Below, piece by piece: positions 16,146-19,088 of a DNA stretch of 19,088 nucleotides. Under the pieces are notes generated by a model that was not told where the DNA came from, made no database searches, and worked only from the letters and a program-made list of their open reading frames with translations. The stretch's first letter is position 1. Each line of letters begins with the position of its first letter. The stretch is from Burkholderiaceae bacterium (GTDB taxonomy: Bacteria > Pseudomonadota > Gammaproteobacteria > Burkholderiales > Burkholderiaceae_F): assembly GCA_013813185.1 (NCBI GenBank), contig JACCSD010000143.1:1-19088 (forward strand), in the 5' to 3' direction. The position numbers were made by a program, and so were the translations under genes.

Positions 16146-17141
16146 ATGAGTTTCAAATTTTCAACGCGCGCGGCGGCCTCAGTTGCTGCAATCACCGCTG
16201 CATTCGTAACCACGGCGTCGCTTCCGGGCGTCGCCACAGCGCAACAGCGCTTTATCACGATCGGCACCGGCGGAGTCACCGGCGTCTACTACCCGGCCGG
16301 CGGCGCGATCTGCCGGCTCGTGAATCGCGACCGCGCCAAGCACAACCTGCGCTGCTCGGTCGAATCGACCGGCGGCTCGGTGGCCAACGTGAATTTGCTC
16401 AAATCGGGCGAGCTCGAGTTCGGCGTGGCGCAATCGGACGTGCAGTACTTTGCGACCAAGGGCGAAGGCCCGATGAAGAAGGACGGCGCGTTCAGCGACA
16501 TCCGTGCGGTGTTCGCGCTGCATCCGGAACCGTTCACGGTGGTGGCGCGCAAGGAAGCGAAGATTTCAAGCTTCGCGGATTTCAAGGGCAAGCGGTTCAA
16601 CGTCGGCAATCCGGGCTCGGGCACACGCTCGTCGATGGACGAACTGCTGGCCGCGATGGGCTGGAAGGCGAGTGACTTTTCGCTGGCGTCGGAGCTGCGC
16701 CCGGACGAGCATGGTTCGGCTCTGTGCGACGGCAAGATCGATGGGTTCTTCTACGCAGTCGGCCATCCGTCGGCCAACATTCAGGATCCGACCACGATCT
16801 GCGGCGCGCAACTGGTGTCGCTGACCGGGCCTGCGGTTGACAAGCTGGTCAAGGAACGTCCGTATTACGCGGTGGCCACTGTTCCCGGCGGCATGTATCC
16901 GAACAACGCGCAGCCGATCACCACGTTCGGCGTGCAGGCTACGGTCGTGTCGTCCGCCAAGGTGCCGGCCGATGTCGTGTATGCCGTGACCCGGTCGGTG
17001 TTCGAAAACCTGGATGAGTTCAAGAAGCTGCATCCGGCGCTCGCCAACTTGAACCCGCAGGACATGGTCAAGAACGGTCTGTCGGCGCCGCTGCACGAAG
17101 GGGCAGCGCGCTATTACAAAGAGAAGGGCTGGATAAAGTAG
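16146..17141 (+). CDS. TAXI family TRAP transporter solute-binding protein
   Basis: A 331-residue periplasmic binding protein with a strong AGGAG ribosome binding site seven bases before the ATG. Residues 1-32 form the signal peptide, with probable cleavage after ATA before Gln33. The mature start QQRFITIGTGGVTGVYYPAG is the TAXI-family hallmark, followed by CRLVN, the conserved SVESTGGSVANVNLL region and the GELEFGVAQSDV stretch. Further on, the NVGNPGSGTRSSMDELL segment is also family-typical. TAXI proteins bind small organic anions or amino acids and deliver them to a fused TRAP permease driven by a cation gradient. Four cysteines are present in the mature protein. The permease gene follows after 88 bp containing a hairpin. 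The ligand is unknown, but the neighbouring dehydrogenase and aminotransferase suggest an amino acid or related carboxylate. Confidence 0.95.
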   Translation: MSFKFSTRAAASVAAITAAFVTTASLPGVATAQQRFITIGTGGVTGVYYPAGGAICRLVNRDRAKHNLRCSVESTGGSVANVNLLKSGELEFGVAQSDVQYFATKGEGPMKKDGAFSDIRAVFALHPEPFTVVARKEAKISSFADFKGKRFNVGNPGSGTRSSMDELLAAMGWKASDFSLASELRPDEHGSALCDGKIDGFFYAVGHPSANIQDPTTICGAQLVSLTGPAVDKLVKERPYYAVATVPGGMYPNNAQPITTFGVQATVVSSAKVPADVVYAVTRSVFENLDEFKKLHPALANLNPQDMVKNGLSAPLHEGAARYYKEKGWIK

Positions 17142-17188
17142 CGAAGCCGGACGATTTTCGCCGCAGGGCGCGAAACTGGCGTAACTTG

Positions 17189-17210
17189 ACGGGCGGCTTG
17201 GGCCGCCCGT
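17189..17210 (+). terminator. Intercistronic hairpin between TAXI binding protein and permease
   Basis: ACGGGCGGC (17189-17197) and GCCGCCCGT (17202-17210) form a perfect nine-pair stem with a TTGG loop. Only TTCGC follows, so full termination is unlikely. Such hairpins between binding-protein and permease genes commonly stabilise the upstream mRNA or reduce permease expression. Confidence 0.6.
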
Positions 17211-17229
17211 TTCGCTATAGAGAGGCCGC

Positions 17230-19088
17230 GTGGGAAACGACAAGCTGGAAGACAACGTTGTGCCGACCGCCGGAATGCAGCTTGGCGGCGAAGACCGGGT
17301 CAAGCAGCTGGTTATCGACGCCGACCTCGGCGGACGCTCGACGGTGGGCTTTCACGGCAAGGTAATGCTCGCGGTGGGCCTTGGCTGGGTGCTGTTCCAG
17401 CTGTGGTACGCATCGCCACTGCCGTTCTCGCTGGGTTTCGGCGTTTTCCTCGACACCGAGGCGCGCTCGATCCACCTGGCAATCGGGCTGTTCCTCGCGT
17501 TCCTGGCGTTTCCTGCGCTCAAACGCTCGCCGCGCGATCGTGTGCCGGCGCTGGACTGGATCCTTGCGTTCGTGGCGGCCTTTGCCGGCGGTTATCTGTT
17601 CCTGTTCTATCGCGAGCTGGCGACGCGGCCGGCTGCTCCGACGCAAATGGATGTAATTGTCGGCGTGACCGGCATCCTGCTGCTGCTCGAAGCCACACGG
17701 CGCGCGGTCGGTGCGCCGATGGCGGTGCTGGCCGTGATCTTCCTCGGGTATGTGCTGCTCGGCGCGTATCTGCCCGACGTGCTGGCGCACAAGGGCGCGT
17801 CGATTCCGCGCACGGTCTCGCACATGTGGCTGGTGACCGAAGGCGTGTACGGCATTGCGCTCGGCGTATCCGTCTCGTTCATCTTCGTGTTCGTGCTGTT
17901 TGGCACTTTGCTCGATCGCGCCGGCGGCGGCAATTACATGATGCAGGTGAGTTTTGCGGTGCTCGGCCATATGCGCGGCGGCCCGGCCAAGGTGGCGGTC
18001 GTTTCTTCGGCCGCGAACGGGTTGATCTCGGGCTCTTCAGTGAGCAACGTGGTGTCCGGCGGGATCTTCACCATTCCTTTGATGAAGAAGGCCGGCTATG
18101 GCGGAGTCAAGGCGGCGGCGATCGAAACGTCGTCGTCTGTGAATGGCCAGATCATGCCGCCGGTGATGGGCGCCGCGGCGTTCCTGATGGTCGAGTACGT
18201 CGGCATTCCGTATACCGAGATCATCCGACATGCATTCGTACCGGCCGCCATCAGTTACATCGCGCTGTTCTACATCGTGCATCTGGAGGCGATGCGGCTC
18301 GGCATGGTGCCGATGGCGCGCGTGCGCGACCGCAGTGCGAGTGCGGCGCTGCTTTCATGGGGCCTCGGAATTGCCGGCACCGCGGTCGCAGTGGGCGCGA
18401 TCTACTACGTTGCCATCGGCGCGCAGACGCTGTTCGGCGCTGCGGCGCCCTGGATTCTGGCGGCACTGCTGATCTCGCTGTACGTCGGCAGCGCGTGGGT
18501 GGCGGCGCGCGAACCCGACCTGCCGGTCGAGATCGACGTCGAGAATCCAGTGCTGCCGCCGGCGTGGCCGACGGTGAAAGCCGGCCTGCATTTCCTGATT
18601 CCGATCGGGGTGCTGCTGTGGTGCCTCATGGTCGAGGAATTTTCGCCGGGTCTTTCGGCCTTCTATGCCATCGTCACGCAGCTGACTTTGATGGCTACGC
18701 AGCGTCCGCTGATCCAGTTTTTCCGCGGCAAGAAAGGCATTGGCGCGGAGTTTCAGCGCGGATTCAACGATCTCATCGGCGGTTGCAGCGACGGCGCCCG
18801 CAACATGATCGGCATCGCGATCGCGACCGGTTGCGCCGGCATCATCGTCGGCGCGATCACGCTGACCGGCCTTGGCTTGCGTATGACGGACTTCGTCGAG
18901 TTTGTTTCCGGCGGCAACGTGCTCGTGATGCTGCTGTTCACCGCATTCGTCTGCCTGGTGCTCGGTCTGGGCGTGCCAACCACCGCCAACTACATCCTGA
19001 CAGCGACGTTAATGGCGCCCGTGATCGTTGAGCTCGGCGCGCAATCGGGGCTGGTGATACCGCTGATCGCCGTGCATATGTTTGTCTT
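17230..19088 (+). CDS. TRAP transporter fused permease (4TM/12TM type), 3' truncated by the window
   Basis: The frame is open from a GTG at 17230 (AGAGG four bases upstream) to the window end, giving 619 full codons. It is a polytopic inner-membrane protein. After about 45 soluble residues, the first hydrophobic blocks (VMLAVGLGWVLFQLWYASPL and following) match the small DctQ-like part. The DctM-like part follows, with the conserved SVSNVVSGGIFTIPLMKKAG and VNGQIMPPVMGAAAFLM stretches and later GLGVPTTANYILTATLM. This fused architecture is the normal partner of TAXI binding proteins. About 17 membrane spans are expected; the last ones are beyond the edge. A long unrelated open frame across the same bases is not coding. 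It forms a transporter with the preceding TAXI protein. Confidence 0.95.
   Translation, partial: MGNDKLEDNVVPTAGMQLGGEDRVKQLVIDADLGGRSTVGFHGKVMLAVGLGWVLFQLWYASPLPFSLGFGVFLDTEARSIHLAIGLFLAFLAFPALKRSPRDRVPALDWILAFVAAFAGGYLFLFYRELATRPAAPTQMDVIVGVTGILLLLEATRRAVGAPMAVLAVIFLGYVLLGAYLPDVLAHKGASIPRTVSHMWLVTEGVYGIALGVSVSFIFVFVLFGTLLDRAGGGNYMMQVSFAVLGHMRGGPAKVAVVSSAANGLISGSSVSNVVSGGIFTIPLMKKAGYGGVKAAAIETSSSVNGQIMPPVMGAAAFLMVEYVGIPYTEIIRHAFVPAAISYIALFYIVHLEAMRLGMVPMARVRDRSASAALLSWGLGIAGTAVAVGAIYYVAIGAQTLFGAAAPWILAALLISLYVGSAWVAAREPDLPVEIDVENPVLPPAWPTVKAGLHFLIPIGVLLWCLMVEEFSPGLSAFYAIVTQLTLMATQRPLIQFFRGKKGIGAEFQRGFNDLIGGCSDGARNMIGIAIATGCAGIIVGAITLTGLGLRMTDFVEFVSGGNVLVMLLFTAFVCLVLGLGVPTTANYILTATLMAPVIVELGAQSGLVIPLIAVHMFV

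Noticed and set aside
17403..19031. A 542-codon open frame on the plus strand
   Set aside because: It is Arg/Ala-rich with no domain logic, and another frame from 17230 encodes an unmistakable TRAP permease with hydrophobic helices across the same bases.

Overview
This is a GC-rich, gene-dense chromosomal window. The gene repertoire (an ImuC-type polymerase, a KatE catalase with large subunits, a PHB-depolymerase-family esterase, a TAXI-type TRAP transporter and DsbB) suggests a betaproteobacterium, most likely Burkholderiales. The genus cannot be fixed from this stretch. I found 20 genes. Two are cut by the window edges: dnaE2 at the left and a TRAP permease at the right. I saw no tRNA, rRNA, CRISPR array, insertion sequence, integrase or phage gene. 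No gene-free stretch exceeds 300 bases; the largest gap, about 127 bases (12683-12809), holds two hairpins and the leader of a repeat-protein gene.

Layout. (1) 1-855, plus strand: the C-terminal end of the error-prone polymerase DnaE2/ImuC. (2) 936-5766, minus strand: a stress island. In transcription order it carries a GlsB/YeaQ-type membrane protein, a glycine-zipper protein, a strong terminator, a hemerythrin with a lysine-rich tail, the large-subunit catalase KatE, a small conserved-looking protein coupled to katE by a TAATG overlap, and a cysteine-rich ferritin-like protein. (3) 5865-7361, plus: a thioredoxin-reductase-like flavoprotein directly abutting a DUF421/YetF membrane protein. 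(4) 7336-9945, minus: in transcription order a HAD hydrolase, a ribbon-helix-helix regulator and a PHB-depolymerase-family esterase. (5) 10060-12682, plus: a soluble histidine kinase, a DUF4198 periplasmic protein and DsbB, with overlapping start and stop codons. (6) 12810-13379, plus: an exported protein made of six 24-residue repeats, followed by a clear terminator. (7) 13458-19088, plus: a DadA-like D-amino acid dehydrogenase, a class III aminotransferase, a TAXI binding protein and a fused TRAP permease.

How the genes may work together. The minus-strand island combines peroxide removal, di-iron proteins and envelope-stress proteins, which fits stationary-phase, desiccation or oxidative-stress survival. 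The right-hand block looks like uptake plus catabolism of an amino acid or amino-carboxylate: TRAP import, flavin-dependent deamination and PLP transamination. The kinase-DUF4198-dsbB group is translationally coupled but its signal and partner regulator are not visible. The least explained items are the 24-residue repeat protein, the katE-coupled 95-residue protein, the cysteine-rich ferritin-like protein and the duplicated 21-bp motif upstream of the hemerythrin gene.
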